Shown here: positions 20,276-30,357 of the stretch, piece after piece
How positions within the stretch are numbered: the first letter of the stretch is position 1
Layout: each line of letters begins with the position of its first letter
DNA from: Neoalteromonas arenosi
GTDB taxonomy: Bacteria > Pseudomonadota > Gammaproteobacteria > Enterobacterales > Alteromonadaceae
Direction of reading: 5' to 3'
Length of the DNA stretch: 64,000 bases
Assembly (NCBI RefSeq): GCF_030362855.1
Contig: NZ_JAUCBP010000006.1
Span: 326,336-390,335 of the forward strand
Position numbers and translations under genes: made by a program
Notes under the pieces: model-generated
Seen by the model: only the letters and a program-made list of their open reading frames with translations
Told to the model about the DNA's origin: nothing
The model's database searches: none

Positions 20276-21010
20276 TTATTGTGTTTCAGTCATTCGCCAT
20301 GACTGCATACGCGATTTTAATTTCAACATGGCTTGGCTATGAATCTGGCTCACCCTTGATTCACTTACCTCAAGCACTTCACCTATTTCACGAAGATTGA
20401 GCTCTTCATCATAGTACAGCGACAACACTATTGCCTCTCGTTCTGGCAAAGTCGTTATCGCATGTGCCAGGGCTTTTTGAAAAGCGCCTTGCATTAAATC
20501 TTCGAAGGGAATGTCGGAGCCTTTGGTCTGTTCGTCTCCAATGACATCTTCAGACACCCCTAAATCTTCAATTGCCACCAACTTACCGGCATTTACTTCG
20601 TTGAGCATTTGATGGTATTGCGCCAGTGTTACATTCAGTTTAGCAGCTATATCAACATCTCGTGCATCAGCACCGGTTTCTCGCTCTACTTGCGTAATAG
20701 CTTCTGTGATCGTACGGCTATTTTTGTGCACTGAACGCGGTGTCCAGTCACCCTTTCTAATTTCATCGAGCATCGCACCACGAATACGAATACCGGCAAA
20801 AGTTTCGAAACTAGCACCTTTTGATCCGTCAAAGTTTTTCGCAGCTTCAAGCAGGCCGATCATGCCTGATTGAATCAAATCATCAACAATAACACTTGCC
20901 GGAAGACGCGCCATTAAATGGTGCGCAATCCGCTTAACCAGCGGCGCATGTCGCTCAACGATAGCGTTCATATCGACGCTTTGTTGGTACGCTGCCACTT
21001 TACTATTCAC
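20276..21010 (-). CDS. fliA: Flagellar sigma factor FliA (sigma28)
   Basis: Sigma28 directs late flagellar and chemotaxis genes. The 244-aa sequence has region 2 (VKRIAHHLMARLPASV, DDLIQSGMIGLLEA, FETFAGIRIRGAMLDEIRKGDW), region 3, and region 4 with an HTH (LPEREAIVLSLYYDEEL, NLREIGEVLEVSESRVSQIH). The GTG start overlaps the flhG stop in GTGA, which indicates translational coupling. No anti-sigma flgM is in the window. Confidence 0.98.
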   Translation of the reverse strand: MNSKVAAYQQSVDMNAIVERHAPLVKRIAHHLMARLPASVIVDDLIQSGMIGLLEAAKNFDGSKGASFETFAGIRIRGAMLDEIRKGDWTPRSVHKNSRTITEAITQVERETGADARDVDIAAKLNVTLAQYHQMLNEVNAGKLVAIEDLGVSEDVIGDEQTKGSDIPFEDLMQGAFQKALAHAITTLPEREAIVLSLYYDEELNLREIGEVLEVSESRVSQIHSQAMLKLKSRMQSWRMTETQ

Positions 21011-21873
21011 CCGCTCTCACCAACCGCCTTACGCGTTAGTAACTGTTCGAGGAAGAACTCCAAATGCCCCCCAGGTTGATTGGGAATTGGCCATTGACCA
21101 GCTGCCGCTGCTAATTCAGAGATTGCTACAGCTGCTGGAGAACCGGGGAAGGCATCAACAATCGGCGTTTGCTTGCGCACGGCTTTGCGAATATTTTCAT
21201 CAAATGGCACTGTGGCTACGAGTTCGAGTGCCACATCAAGGAATCGTCCAGTGACTTTAGACAACTTATTGAACAACTCCTGGCCTTCTCTGACGTTGCG
21301 TACCATATTGGCGACGACTTTAAATTTAAACACGCCGTGTTCGCGATTCAGAATTTTAATCAGCGCGTATGCATCTGTTAGTGAGGTGGGTTCATCGCAT
21401 ACTACTACAAGGATATCTTGAGCTGCTCGCGAGAAGCTCAAAACCATATCCGATATGCCTGCTGCAGTATCGACTATCAGTACGTCAATAGGCGTTTTGA
21501 GCTCACTAAATGCGCGAATTAAGCCGGCGTGTTGCGTCGGCGTCAATTCTGTCATTGATTGTGAACCACTTGTTGCGGGCGCAATTTTTATGCCGTGAGG
21601 ACCCGTTACCAATACTTCGTCTAAGGTACATTCACCGGATAAGACATGTGATAGATTTTTGTCGACACGCAAACCCAACATAACATCGACGTTCGCCAAT
21701 CCCAGGTCAGCATCAAGGACTAGCACGCGTTGACCTTGCTTCGCCATGGCGACTGCCGTGTTTAACGTGATATTGGTTTTACCTACGCCACCTTTACCGC
21801 CGGTGACGGCGATAACCTTTATTAACCGTGGTTGTTTCATTCTTCTTAAGCCGCTAGCCTGATCTTCAATCAT
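21007..21873 (-). CDS. flhG: Flagellar number regulator FlhG (FleN)
   Basis: FlhG is a MinD-type ATPase that limits polar flagellum number, working with FlhF and often inhibiting FlrA/FleQ. The 288-aa protein has the Walker A GGKGGVGKTN, DADLGLANVDVMLGL and DVLIVDTAAGISD, all hallmark FlhG segments. It is preceded by a short N-terminal extension (MIEDQASGLRRMKQP) matching the DQA(S)GLR motif that activates FlhF. Its ATG overlaps the flhF stop (ATGA). Confidence 0.97.
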   Translation of the reverse strand: MIEDQASGLRRMKQPRLIKVIAVTGGKGGVGKTNITLNTAVAMAKQGQRVLVLDADLGLANVDVMLGLRVDKNLSHVLSGECTLDEVLVTGPHGIKIAPATSGSQSMTELTPTQHAGLIRAFSELKTPIDVLIVDTAAGISDMVLSFSRAAQDILVVVCDEPTSLTDAYALIKILNREHGVFKFKVVANMVRNVREGQELFNKLSKVTGRFLDVALELVATVPFDENIRKAVRKQTPIVDAFPGSPAAVAISELAAAAGQWPIPNQPGGHLEFFLEQLLTRKAVGESG

Positions 21874-23195
21874 ACTGCTCTTGCTGCATTTGCCGCTATA
21901 TGGTTGCTAGTATGGTGCAACTTGTACTTTTTATAAAGCCTTGCTGCGAGAGAAATAAGATTTTTTCCATTCGCAGTCGCAATATCTTCTGGTACTTTTT
22001 GCCCGTCCGTAATAAAACTCAGTGGCAAGTTATATGCAATAGCGATACTTAACATCTCGCCTAAAGAGTAACATTCATCTAACTTCGTGAATATACACCC
22101 TTGAATTTTAACGTTTTTATACGCTTCAACCACGCCTTGTAACGACGCGTATTGTGCATTTGCTTGCGCAACTAAGTAATAGTTTATAGGCATGTTAATG
22201 CCAGTCGAAAAATCTCGCAACTGGCCGATTAAGCGCGCATCGCGTTGAGAAAAACCTGCCGTATCAATCAATATCATTTTTTTATGTCGCAATTGATATA
22301 AAACATCGGCGAGTTCTTCTCCTGATTGCGCCTTTTTAACCACACAACCGATAATTTTGCCATAGGTCGATAATTGTTCATAAGCAGCGATTCTATAAGT
22401 ATCAATAGTCACCATTGCCACATGCTCGGCCCCATACTTTTGCGCGTAGCGCGCCGCTAATTTTGCCACAGTTGTGGTTTTTCCTGCGCCGGTTGGGCCT
22501 ACCATTGCGACCACTCCTGATTGCGACAACAGCTGATGGCCTTCAATATGCAATCGATTCGCCATCAACTTAAGGAGTGCCAACCAAGCTTCACGTTCAT
22601 CGGCGTCTGAGGGCAAATAGCTAATGAATTGGTCACACAATGCCGGTGTTATTCCCATCGCTTGGAGTTGATGGTGTAAATAACCATGCAAAGGGTTTTT
22701 TGCCTGCTTCTGCTGTTGAGAAAGTGCAGCAACTTGAAATGATAATACGTTGCGCAATGACGCCAACTCTTCTTTGACGTCTTGTAAATCACTAGGTGTT
22801 ACGCTTACTTGACGATCGTCTGGTTTAGCTGAATTGTCATTGTGCGATGTATGAGAATAATGTTCCGCTGGCGCTGGACGTTTCACCGATGGCTTTGCGA
22901 TCGCAGGTTCGCCTGCTGGTTTAGACGCCTGTGCTTGCTGCTGTTCGAGTAATTGGCGTAGGCTGTCTGGCCCCGAGTCACCGATAATTTCACTGAGCGT
23001 CGGCGTCGGCTTAACTGATATCGATGGTTCAGCCTTTACTCTGGCATTCGGTTGTTCTTTGTCAAATGCGGCCGTGAGCTCAATCCCCTCTGATGTCTTG
23101 CGAGTAGACATTATTACCGCATCTGCGCCAAGTTCGTCCTTTACTTTGCGTAATGCCTCGCGCATATCTATGCCGACAAATCGTCTAATTTTCAT
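21870..23195 (-). CDS. flhF: Flagellar biosynthesis GTPase FlhF
   Basis: FlhF is an SRP-type GTPase that places the flagellum at the pole. The 441-aa protein starts with the B domain (FVGIDMREALRKVKDELGAD), has a variable linker to about residue 190, and then the NG domain with P-loop GPTGAGKTTTVAKLAARYA, DTYRIAAYEQL, DTAGFSQRD and TKLDEC. It overlaps flhG by 4 nt and lies 27 nt downstream of flhA. Confidence 0.97.
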   Translation of the reverse strand: MKIRRFVGIDMREALRKVKDELGADAVIMSTRKTSEGIELTAAFDKEQPNARVKAEPSISVKPTPTLSEIIGDSGPDSLRQLLEQQQAQASKPAGEPAIAKPSVKRPAPAEHYSHTSHNDNSAKPDDRQVSVTPSDLQDVKEELASLRNVLSFQVAALSQQQKQAKNPLHGYLHHQLQAMGITPALCDQFISYLPSDADEREAWLALLKLMANRLHIEGHQLLSQSGVVAMVGPTGAGKTTTVAKLAARYAQKYGAEHVAMVTIDTYRIAAYEQLSTYGKIIGCVVKKAQSGEELADVLYQLRHKKMILIDTAGFSQRDARLIGQLRDFSTGINMPINYYLVAQANAQYASLQGVVEAYKNVKIQGCIFTKLDECYSLGEMLSIAIAYNLPLSFITDGQKVPEDIATANGKNLISLAARLYKKYKLHHTSNHIAANAARAV

Positions 23196-23222
23196 AATGT
23201 ATACTCCACCTTAACTATCACG

Positions 23223-25325
23223 CTATTGACCAATCGCGCTGACAATTCGAATTTGTTTATCATCTGGAATTTCCTGATACGACAGCACGTGTAAACCGGT
23301 AACTGTGTGTTTGAGGAATCGCGACAAGACTGGTCGCAACATGCCAGAGGTTAATAAGACTGCAGGCTCACCAGCGAGTTCTTGCTGCTGAGACGCTTCG
23401 GTTAATGACTGCTGAATCCGATCAGCTAAGCCGGGTTCTATGCCAGCGCCTTCTTCGCCACCGGCCTGTAAAGATTTATGTAAGATTTGCTCTAAGTCTG
23501 GCGCCAGTGTTATTACAGGTAGCTCTGCTCCACCGCTATTAATTTCCTGGATGATAAGACGCTTCAGAGCAATTCGCACAGCCGAAACTAATACGTCAGG
23601 ATCTTGACTCTTCGGTCCGAATTCAGCCAAGGTTTGAAGAATCGTACGCATATCCCGGATTGGTACACCCTCGTAAAGCAAGGTGCGCAAGACTTTTACT
23701 ACACTACTCAAGGGTAGGATATCCGGAATCAAGCCCTCTACTAACTTCGGATTAGTCTTCGCTAATAGGTCTAGGAGTTGCTGTACTTCTTCGTGGCCGA
23801 GCAATTGATAGGCGTTGGTGGTAAGCAACTGACTTAAATGAGTAGCAATCACAGTTGCTGTGTCGACAACGGTGTAACCAAGTGTTTGAGCATGCTCGCG
23901 TTGCGATGGTTTAATCCACACGGCATCTAGACCGAATGCAGGATCTTTAGTCGGCTTGCCGTCTAATTTACCAAATACCTGCCCGGGATTAATTGCCAGT
24001 TCACTGTCATGGTTAATATCTGCATCGCCAACATTGACGCCTAGCATCGAAATCGTATACGTGGTTGGATTGAGGTCGAGATTATCGCGAATATGAACCG
24101 GCGGGATTAAAAAGCCCAATTCTTGGGACAGCTTTTTGCGTACGCCTTTGATCCGCGTAAGTAGCTCTCCACCCTGGGCTTTATCGACCAGCGGAATCAA
24201 TCGGTAACCGACTTCTAAACCAATCGTATCGACCTGCTGCACATCATCCCAGCCCAATTCTTTAATCTCTGCAGGCTGCTGATTCTCAGCAGGTGCTAAT
24301 TCAGCACTCGCCTGCTGTAATTCTTGCTCTTGAGCGACTCGGCGACTTTTGAAGTACGCAAACGCACCAATACCAAAGCTGAAACCCAAGAACGCTAGGT
24401 GTGGCATGCCTGGCACAACGCCCATTACAAATAAAATACCACTGGCAATATACAAGGCACGGGGCTCAGTCAATTGCTTGTTAACTTCATCACCCATCTC
24501 TTGACTGTCGTTTTCACGCGTTACAATGATTGCCGTAGCGACAGACAGTAATAGCGACGGAATCTGTGCCACTAGACCGTCGCCGATGGTCAAGATGGTA
24601 TACACCTCAAGCGCTCGACTGAAGGGTAAGTCGTATTGAATAATACCGATAAACAAGCCACCGACGATATTGATCAACATAATGAACAAACCAGCGATTG
24701 CATCACCTTTGACGAATTTTGACGCACCATCCATCGAACCGTAAAAATCGGCTTCGGTGGTTATTTCTTCGCGGCGCTTACGTGCTTCGTCTTGGTCGAT
24801 ATAGCCGGCATTGAGATCGGCGTCAATTGCCATCTGTTTGCCCGGCATAGCATCTAGAGTAAAGCGAGCACTCACCTCTGAGATCCTTCCAGCACCGGCA
24901 GTCACAACTTTGAAGTTAATAATTAGCAAAATGGCGAATACTACAATACCGACTGCGTAGTTACCGCCGATTACGACTTCACCAAATGCTTGAATCACCT
25001 TACCGGCAGCATCCCCACCCTCGTGGCCATGCAGGAGGACCACTCGCGTTGACGCCACGTTCAGTGCCAAGCGCAAAACAGTAGCAATCAATAGAACTAA
25101 CGGGAAAATACCAAAATCTACGGGTTTCTTTGTAAATACACAGACGAGAATAATAACAATCGACAGTGAAATATTGAAACTGAACAGCACGTCGAGTAAG
25201 AACGGTGGCATGGGTAAGATGACCATTCCCATAATCGAAAGCAACACCAAAGGCGCACCTAGCCCAGTGCTAAAACGCTTGAATTGGTTTTTGTCGAATT
25301 TTTGCCAGTAGGCCGCTAATTCCAT
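23223..25325 (-). CDS. flhA: Flagellar export apparatus protein FlhA
   Basis: FlhA is the large export-gate subunit. This 700-aa protein has eight predicted N-terminal membrane helices with the FHIPEP-type loop (SARFTLDAMPGKQMAIDADLN, residues near 160-180) and a long cytoplasmic C-domain that docks substrates. Length matches E. coli and Vibrio FlhA (about 690-700). A sigma54 site lies 60 nt upstream. It heads the flhA-flhF-flhG-fliA-cheY unit. Confidence 0.98.
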   Translation of the reverse strand: MELAAYWQKFDKNQFKRFSTGLGAPLVLLSIMGMVILPMPPFLLDVLFSFNISLSIVIILVCVFTKKPVDFGIFPLVLLIATVLRLALNVASTRVVLLHGHEGGDAAGKVIQAFGEVVIGGNYAVGIVVFAILLIINFKVVTAGAGRISEVSARFTLDAMPGKQMAIDADLNAGYIDQDEARKRREEITTEADFYGSMDGASKFVKGDAIAGLFIMLINIVGGLFIGIIQYDLPFSRALEVYTILTIGDGLVAQIPSLLLSVATAIIVTRENDSQEMGDEVNKQLTEPRALYIASGILFVMGVVPGMPHLAFLGFSFGIGAFAYFKSRRVAQEQELQQASAELAPAENQQPAEIKELGWDDVQQVDTIGLEVGYRLIPLVDKAQGGELLTRIKGVRKKLSQELGFLIPPVHIRDNLDLNPTTYTISMLGVNVGDADINHDSELAINPGQVFGKLDGKPTKDPAFGLDAVWIKPSQREHAQTLGYTVVDTATVIATHLSQLLTTNAYQLLGHEEVQQLLDLLAKTNPKLVEGLIPDILPLSSVVKVLRTLLYEGVPIRDMRTILQTLAEFGPKSQDPDVLVSAVRIALKRLIIQEINSGGAELPVITLAPDLEQILHKSLQAGGEEGAGIEPGLADRIQQSLTEASQQQELAGEPAVLLTSGMLRPVLSRFLKHTVTGLHVLSYQEIPDDKQIRIVSAIGQ

Positions 25326-25384
25326 CTGTACACAGACTCCCCAATAACGGAATTTTGACGCTAAAATGCCATATCAGTAGTTAT

Positions 25385-25400
25385 TACAACTACCGTGCCA
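25385..25400 (-). promoter_or_regulatory. Sigma54 promoter upstream of flhA
   Basis: The minus strand reads TGGCACGGTAGTTGTA, matching the -24 element exactly (TGGCACG) with 4 nt to TTGTA, one base off the -12 consensus TTGCA/T. It lies 60 nt before the flhA ATG, inside the 121-nt flhB-flhA gap. Confidence 0.8.
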
Positions 25401-25446
25401 GAGTCACAGATTGGTTCGATTTTTATTGGAAAAAAGCGCGCTTTAC

Positions 25447-26571
25447 TTAACGGCGATATTCCTGCGGGATCGGTAAGTCTTTGCGCAACGGTTTCGGACG
25501 CTGCCCTTTACCGGCTTTAAATGCTTTGAGCTGATAGACATAGGCAAGGACTTGCGCCACTGCCATAAACAGTTTGCTGGGGATCTCTTGATCGGGTTCT
25601 GTTGAGTAATAAATCGCTCGGGCTAGCATCGGTGAAGGAATCAGTGGCACCTCATGAGCGGTTGCAATCTTTCGAATATGCATTGCCAGTTCGTCAACAC
25701 CTTTAGCGACAACAACCGGTGCGCGATCACCATTTTCGTCATACTTAAGGGCCACTGAGAAATGCGTTGGGTTAGTCACAACAACGTCTGCTTTAGGGAC
25801 TTCCTGCATCATCCGGTTGGCAGCAGCTTGCATCTGCAAACGCCGGATCCGTCCCTTGACCTGCGGGTCTCCTTCAGCATTCTTGCGTTCGTCCTTGACC
25901 TCTTGCTTGGTCATTTTCATTTCTTCTTTGTGCTTGTAGCTTTGATAGGGAACGTCAATCAAAACGATTGGAATAAGGGCACAGCAAAGAATTAAAAAGG
26001 CCCATTCGATCATGCTAAGAGCGTGAAAAATACTCAACGGATAGAGTTCCTGATCCAAATGCAGAGCTTCATCCTTAAACAGCAACAGCGACAAGTATGC
26101 AGCACCCGCAATGACCACAAATTTGGCGATGGCTTTTAGTAATTCCACTAACCCCTCAACACCGAACATGCGCTTGAAACCATTGATTGGATTGATTTTC
26201 TCGGCTCTTGGTTTGGCCGAATACCACGTAAAGTTGTAACCGCCAAGCGCAATAGAACCATAAATACCAGCGACCATCGCGATGATCATATAAAACAATA
26301 CTGGTGTGCTTACCTCAGAGAACGCACTTCCCCATGCTTGAAACATATGCGTGATATCGTAGGTTTCATCACGTGACAACTTAAATGTTCGTTGCGTTAC
26401 ACTGAACAGTGCAGTAGCGATATATGAGCCCATTAGCAAGAATGCGACAGCACTGGCTATCAACACTAGCGCTGTTGATAACTCCCGCGAACGCGCGACT
26501 TGCCCTTTATTGCGGGAGTCTTTGATTTTTTTGGATGTGGGTTCCTCCGTTTTTTCGTATGAATCAGCCAT
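25447..26571 (-). CDS. flhB: Flagellar export switch protein FlhB
   Basis: FlhB switches export specificity from rod/hook to filament proteins. The 374-aa protein has a charged N-terminus (EKTEEPTSKKIKDSRNKGQV), four membrane helices and a cytoplasmic domain with the autocleavage motif NPTH in VVVTNPTHFSVAL. A proline/lysine-rich tail ends it. It follows fliR after 3 nt. Confidence 0.98.
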   Translation of the reverse strand: MADSYEKTEEPTSKKIKDSRNKGQVARSRELSTALVLIASAVAFLLMGSYIATALFSVTQRTFKLSRDETYDITHMFQAWGSAFSEVSTPVLFYMIIAMVAGIYGSIALGGYNFTWYSAKPRAEKINPINGFKRMFGVEGLVELLKAIAKFVVIAGAAYLSLLLFKDEALHLDQELYPLSIFHALSMIEWAFLILCCALIPIVLIDVPYQSYKHKEEMKMTKQEVKDERKNAEGDPQVKGRIRRLQMQAAANRMMQEVPKADVVVTNPTHFSVALKYDENGDRAPVVVAKGVDELAMHIRKIATAHEVPLIPSPMLARAIYYSTEPDQEIPSKLFMAVAQVLAYVYQLKAFKAGKGQRPKPLRKDLPIPQEYRR

Positions 26572-26574
26572 GCG

Positions 26575-27357
26575 CTAAGTCCCACAAATCCGAAGAAGCT
26601 GACACATCATCAATTCAGCGCGTTGCCACTGCGATTGATAATGAGATACGAAATTGGCCATAGTGATCCAAATGATCACTAAACCCATGATTTGTGCAAT
26701 TGAAAAACCGATACTAAAAATATTTAACTGCGGTGCTGCTTTCGTCATGACACCAAAGGCCAAGTTAACGATGAGTAGCGACACAATTGGGGCCAGTGTA
26801 ACCACTACTGCTGAGGTAAACATCCAACCGGCCCAATGCGCAATCGCTTGGAACTGTTCTGGCTCCCACCAGCCTTCAGCAATCGGAAACGCTTGGAAGC
26901 TCATGGCTATCATCTGGATCATGGCCAAGTGGCCATCGAACGTCCAAAACAACAACGTCGCCAAAATAAGATAAAATTGACCGACCGCAGGCACGTTAAT
27001 GCCGTTTACCGGATCGACGATTGACGCAAAGCCAAGACCGGTCTGCATAGCGATAATTTGTCCGGCAAGAACAAAGGTATTGAGGACCATCATTGACACA
27101 AAGCCGATTGCGATACCGATGACCAGCTGCTGGATAGCCAGTACAAAAGTTCCGACACTGACCATATCAACAACCGGTGATTTAGGGATCATTGGTAACA
27201 TCATTACGGTTAACAAAACTGCAAACAATGACTTAACCGGTGTGGGTATGGTTTTAGCACTGAGGCCAACCATCGATGCAAACATGCCTGAAATCCGACA
27301 AAACGGCAGCAAAGTGTCGGCCAAAAACTGCATAATGACAGCTTCAGCAATAACCAT
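26575..27357 (-). CDS. fliR: Flagellar export protein FliR
   Basis: FliR is a membrane component of the export gate with FliP and FliQ. About 260 aa with several hydrophobic helices (FCRISGMFASMVGLSAKTIP, LVIGIAIGFVSMMVLNTFVL, GQIIAMQTGLGFASIVDP); the last is a strongly conserved FliR segment. The ATG at 27357 is favoured; a TTG three codons upstream (27366) would overlap fliQ by 8 nt. Both are weakly supported by a ribosome binding site. Confidence 0.95.
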   Translation of the reverse strand: MVIAEAVIMQFLADTLLPFCRISGMFASMVGLSAKTIPTPVKSLFAVLLTVMMLPMIPKSPVVDMVSVGTFVLAIQQLVIGIAIGFVSMMVLNTFVLAGQIIAMQTGLGFASIVDPVNGINVPAVGQFYLILATLLFWTFDGHLAMIQMIAMSFQAFPIAEGWWEPEQFQAIAHWAGWMFTSAVVVTLAPIVSLLIVNLAFGVMTKAAPQLNIFSIGFSIAQIMGLVIIWITMANFVSHYQSQWQRAELMMCQLLRICGT

Positions 27358-27358
27358 A

Positions 27359-27628
27359 TTAACCAACGACCTGTGGTATGCGTTCTACCATCATAAAGGT
27401 AAAATCCATGACCTTATTCACTAGCCAGTTACCGCCCCAACTGAGCGCCAGTAAGGTCACAATTAAGCGCGGCAAGAAGCTCATGGTTTGTTCATTGATA
27501 GATGTGGCCGCTTGGAAAACAGCGACAATTAACCCTACTATCAAGCTCGGTACAATCACCGCTGAAACCAGCAAGATGACGATAAACATGGACTCACGTA
27601 AAATCTCGACAAAGGCCTCTGGACTCAT
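27359..27628 (-). CDS. fliQ: Flagellar export protein FliQ
   Basis: This 89-aa protein has two membrane helices (MFIVILLVSAVIVPSLIVG; LIVTLLALSWGGNWLVNKV) with GLIVAVFQAATSINEQT between them, the classic FliQ sequence. It is part of the FliPQR export-gate complex. It is 9 nt downstream of fliP and directly abuts fliR. Confidence 0.97.
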   Translation of the reverse strand: MSPEAFVEILRESMFIVILLVSAVIVPSLIVGLIVAVFQAATSINEQTMSFLPRLIVTLLALSWGGNWLVNKVMDFTFMMVERIPQVVG

Positions 27629-27637
27629 ATGGCTCTC

Positions 27638-28405
27638 CTAGACCCCCATTCCGAAACTGGTTGCTAACGTACCAAAAATCAAATTCCAACCATCGACTAG
27701 GACAAACAACATAAGCTTGAAGGGCAAAGATACAATCATCGGTGACAACATCATCATACCCATCGCCATCAAAATCGATGCAACGACCAAATCGAGAATC
27801 AAAAATGGGATAAACAACATAAAACCGATTTGAAATGCGGTTTTTAACTCACTGGTGACAAATGCCGGTACTAGCACTGTCATTGGCACGTCGGCAGGAT
27901 CATCAAATTGACCTTCGTAGCCACCAATTCGAACAAAGGTCTCCAGGTCTTTCACGCGCGTTTGCGAGAGCATAAATTCACGCATCGGCAATTTGGCCGC
28001 CTCAAAGGCCTGCAAGGAAGTCATCTCTTCATTTAAGTATGGCTGCAGAGCGGTTTCGTTTACCTCTTCAAAGACCGGTGCCATGATGAACATGCTCAGA
28101 AATAAACTAACCCCGATTAAAATCTGGTTGGATGGGGATTGTTGCAAGCCGATTGCCTGTCGGAGAATTGACAGTACGACAATGATTCGCGTAAACGAGG
28201 TCATCATCATGACGAAAGCGGGAATCAAACTCAGCGCTGTCATAATAAACAGCGCTTGTAATGTCATTGAATATTCTTGTGCGCCATCCGGATTAGTAGT
28301 GACGGTAACCGCAGAGACCCCCTGTTGAGCGAGAACTTCACAGGGAAACATCAACAGCGCAACCACTATCGCAATGCGCGAGGCGAGTTTAAGGGTGATC
28401 TTCAT
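27638..28405 (-). CDS. fliP: Flagellar export protein FliP
   Basis: This 255-aa protein has a cleavable signal peptide ([20 protein letters not shown]), then helices with [40 protein letters not shown] and [20 protein letters not shown], all diagnostic for FliP, the core of the FliPQR gate. The ATG overlaps the fliO stop by 4 nt. Confidence 0.98.
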   Translation of the reverse strand: MKITLKLASRIAIVVALLMFPCEVLAQQGVSAVTVTTNPDGAQEYSMTLQALFIMTALSLIPAFVMMMTSFTRIIVVLSILRQAIGLQQSPSNQILIGVSLFLSMFIMAPVFEEVNETALQPYLNEEMTSLQAFEAAKLPMREFMLSQTRVKDLETFVRIGGYEGQFDDPADVPMTVLVPAFVTSELKTAFQIGFMLFIPFLILDLVVASILMAMGMMMLSPMIVSLPFKLMLFVLVDGWNLIFGTLATSFGMGV

Positions 28406-28896
28406 TGTGCCGCATCACCCTTAATACCGGGCAACTTGCCTGCCATTGCTTGTACCAACTTTTGTTTAAACTGGTCACCAGAAACCGATGGCTTGCCAGC
28501 AATGGGAGTCGGCAGGGTCGCCAAATGATTGATGTTATGAGCCGTAATCCCAAGCAGGTATTGCTCGTCGCCTACTTCGACGACCATCAAGCGCTCTTTT
28601 GTCCCTGCAACCATACTGGCAACGACCTTCATATCGCCATTACCGGAATGAGCGACATTAAACCGTCGCATCACATACGCCAATGCGAAAATTATCCCGA
28701 CAACAACTAAAAGTGATAGAAAAATTGACGCTATTGAACTGGCGCTAGAGGCTGTATTGCTTGACTGAGCGAATGCAGGGAGGCTAATTACGCATCCACC
28801 AAAAATTGAAAACAAAGTGTAGCTAATTGATTTAGCTACACTTTTCGTTGATAAGCTACCTGAGCTTTTTAATTCTCTCGATTTGACTAATAACAT
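28402..28896 (-). CDS. fliO: Flagellar biosynthesis protein FliO
   Basis: FliO helps assemble or stabilise FliP. The 164-aa protein has an N-terminal hydrophobic segment with a possible signal (CVISLPAFA), a second helix ([25 protein letters not shown]), and a C-terminal FliO domain (VKVVASM-like: [20 protein letters not shown], then YLLGIT). The start overlaps fliN by 41 nt; no closer normal start keeps the first hydrophobic segment with a positive charge, so the overlap is probably real. Confidence 0.92.
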   Translation of the reverse strand: MLLVKSRELKSSGSLSTKSVAKSISYTLFSIFGGCVISLPAFAQSSNTASSASSIASIFLSLLVVVGIIFALAYVMRRFNVAHSGNGDMKVVASMVAGTKERLMVVEVGDEQYLLGITAHNINHLATLPTPIAGKPSVSGDQFKQKLVQAMAGKLPGIKGDAAQ

Positions 28897-29269
28897 CCGT
28901 TAACCGAATACCAAATTTATCGTTGACCACTACTACTTCTCCATGAGCAATCAACGTGCCATTCACTAATACGTCTAACGGTTCACCAGCAACTCGGTCT
29001 AATTCAACCACCGAGCCTTGGTTTAATTGTAATAAATTGCGGATACTAATTTGGCTACGTCCAACCTCCATTGAGATCGTGACAGGAATGTCCAAAATTG
29101 TATCGAGTTTTTTCTTTTGTTCCTGAGTAATGGGTTCGTCATCGTTAAGCTCGTCCAACTCTGCGACTTGGACGTCATCACCTGCATCACCTTCAGCTTC
29201 AGCCTCTTCAGACTCTGCTTGTTCGGCCATTGCTGCGGCCCAATCGTCCATACCGTCTTCTTCACTCAT
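28856..29269 (-). CDS. fliN: Flagellar motor switch protein FliN
   Basis: This 137-aa protein has an acidic N-terminal half (EEDGMDDWAAAMAEQAESEEAEAE) and the C-terminal SpoA domain with DIPVTISMEVGRSQISIRNL, SVVELDRVAGEPLDVLVNG and GIRLTDVIS. FliN forms the bulk of the C-ring with FliM and binds CheY-P. The acidic extension is common in Vibrio and Shewanella relatives. It follows fliM after 17 nt. Confidence 0.98.
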   Translation of the reverse strand: MSEEDGMDDWAAAMAEQAESEEAEAEGDAGDDVQVAELDELNDDEPITQEQKKKLDTILDIPVTISMEVGRSQISIRNLLQLNQGSVVELDRVAGEPLDVLVNGTLIAHGEVVVVNDKFGIRLTDVISQIERIKKLR

Positions 29270-29286
29270 GACGTTGTCCTCTTCTC

Positions 29287-30345
29287 TTATAAATCTTCTT
29301 CTAATACCTGTAATTCGGCATCGTTATCTATTACGCGCCCACCTCGCGTCAGAAGTTGTAACTCTGACTTCACGGATGTCGGGCGTTCTATTTTCTCGGT
29401 GATTTTTAGCGCAACGTTTTCACGACTGCGACCAAGTTTAGCTCTGAAAGTCGGTAAATCTTCAATCAATACAGTAATGTGTTCTGGCATCTCAATAGGG
29501 ATGATGTCGCCCGCTTTTAAGTCCATCATTGCATGCAATGGAATATCAACATCTAGCATGTGCGTACTTAAATTGACTTTGACATCCATAATTTCATCGC
29601 GTAAAGCTTTTGACCACCTAAAGTCTGTGTCTTCCTTATCGCTTTGCACACCTGCATCTAATAACTCTCTAATTGGCTCGAGCATTGAGTAAGGAAGTGA
29701 GACGTGGAAGTCACCGCCACCGCCATCCAGCTCAATATGGAAAGAGCTGATTACAACCACCTCTGTCGGCGACACAATATTGGCCATGGCTGGGTTAACT
29801 TCCGAATCTAGGTATTCAAAAGAAACATCCATGACCGGTGCCCATGCCTCTTTGTAATCTTCAAAGATGAGCTTTAATAGCATTTGAATAATGCGCCGTT
29901 CGGTGGGTGTAAATTCACGACCTTCTATCTTCGCGTGGTAACGTCCATCTCCGCCAAAGAAGTTGTCCACTAGAATGAATACCAAGCGCGCTTCCATAGT
30001 TATCAGGCCGGTGCCTTTGAGCGGTCTAAACCGCACCATATTCAAACTCGTTGGGACGAATAACGTATGGATGTATTCACCAAATTTGATCATTTGGATA
30101 CCGTTGATTGATACCTCGGCTGAGCGACGCATCATATTGAACAGACTGACACGCATATGCCGAGCAAATCGCTCATTAACGATCTCCAAGGTCGGCATGC
30201 GGCCACGAACGATTCGGTCTTGCGAAGAGAAATCGTACTCAAGAGCAGAGGCATCGACTTCTGAATCGCCAACCTCTTCCTCTTCAACGTCGTCTACTCC
30301 GTGGAGAAGCGCATCAATTTCATCTTGAGATAATAAATCGCTCAC
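29287..30345 (-). CDS. fliM: Flagellar motor switch protein FliM
   Basis: FliM carries the CheY-P binding peptide (LLSQDEIDALLHGV, residues 3-16), a central domain (SQDRIVRGRMPTLEIVNERF; GTGLITMEARLVFILVDNFFGG) and a C-terminal SpoA domain. The 352-aa length is close to the usual 330-360. It lies 12 nt downstream of fliL. Confidence 0.98.
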   Translation of the reverse strand: MSDLLSQDEIDALLHGVDDVEEEEVGDSEVDASALEYDFSSQDRIVRGRMPTLEIVNERFARHMRVSLFNMMRRSAEVSINGIQMIKFGEYIHTLFVPTSLNMVRFRPLKGTGLITMEARLVFILVDNFFGGDGRYHAKIEGREFTPTERRIIQMLLKLIFEDYKEAWAPVMDVSFEYLDSEVNPAMANIVSPTEVVVISSFHIELDGGGGDFHVSLPYSMLEPIRELLDAGVQSDKEDTDFRWSKALRDEIMDVKVNLSTHMLDVDIPLHAMMDLKAGDIIPIEMPEHITVLIEDLPTFRAKLGRSRENVALKITEKIERPTSVKSELQLLTRGGRVIDNDAELQVLEEDL

Positions 30346-30357
30346 AATCTATCCTAT

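Noticed and set aside
25430-25447. Terminator after flhB (AAAGCGCGCTTTTTT)
   Set aside because: The palindrome leaves only a very short stem with a 4-nt loop; too weak to call.
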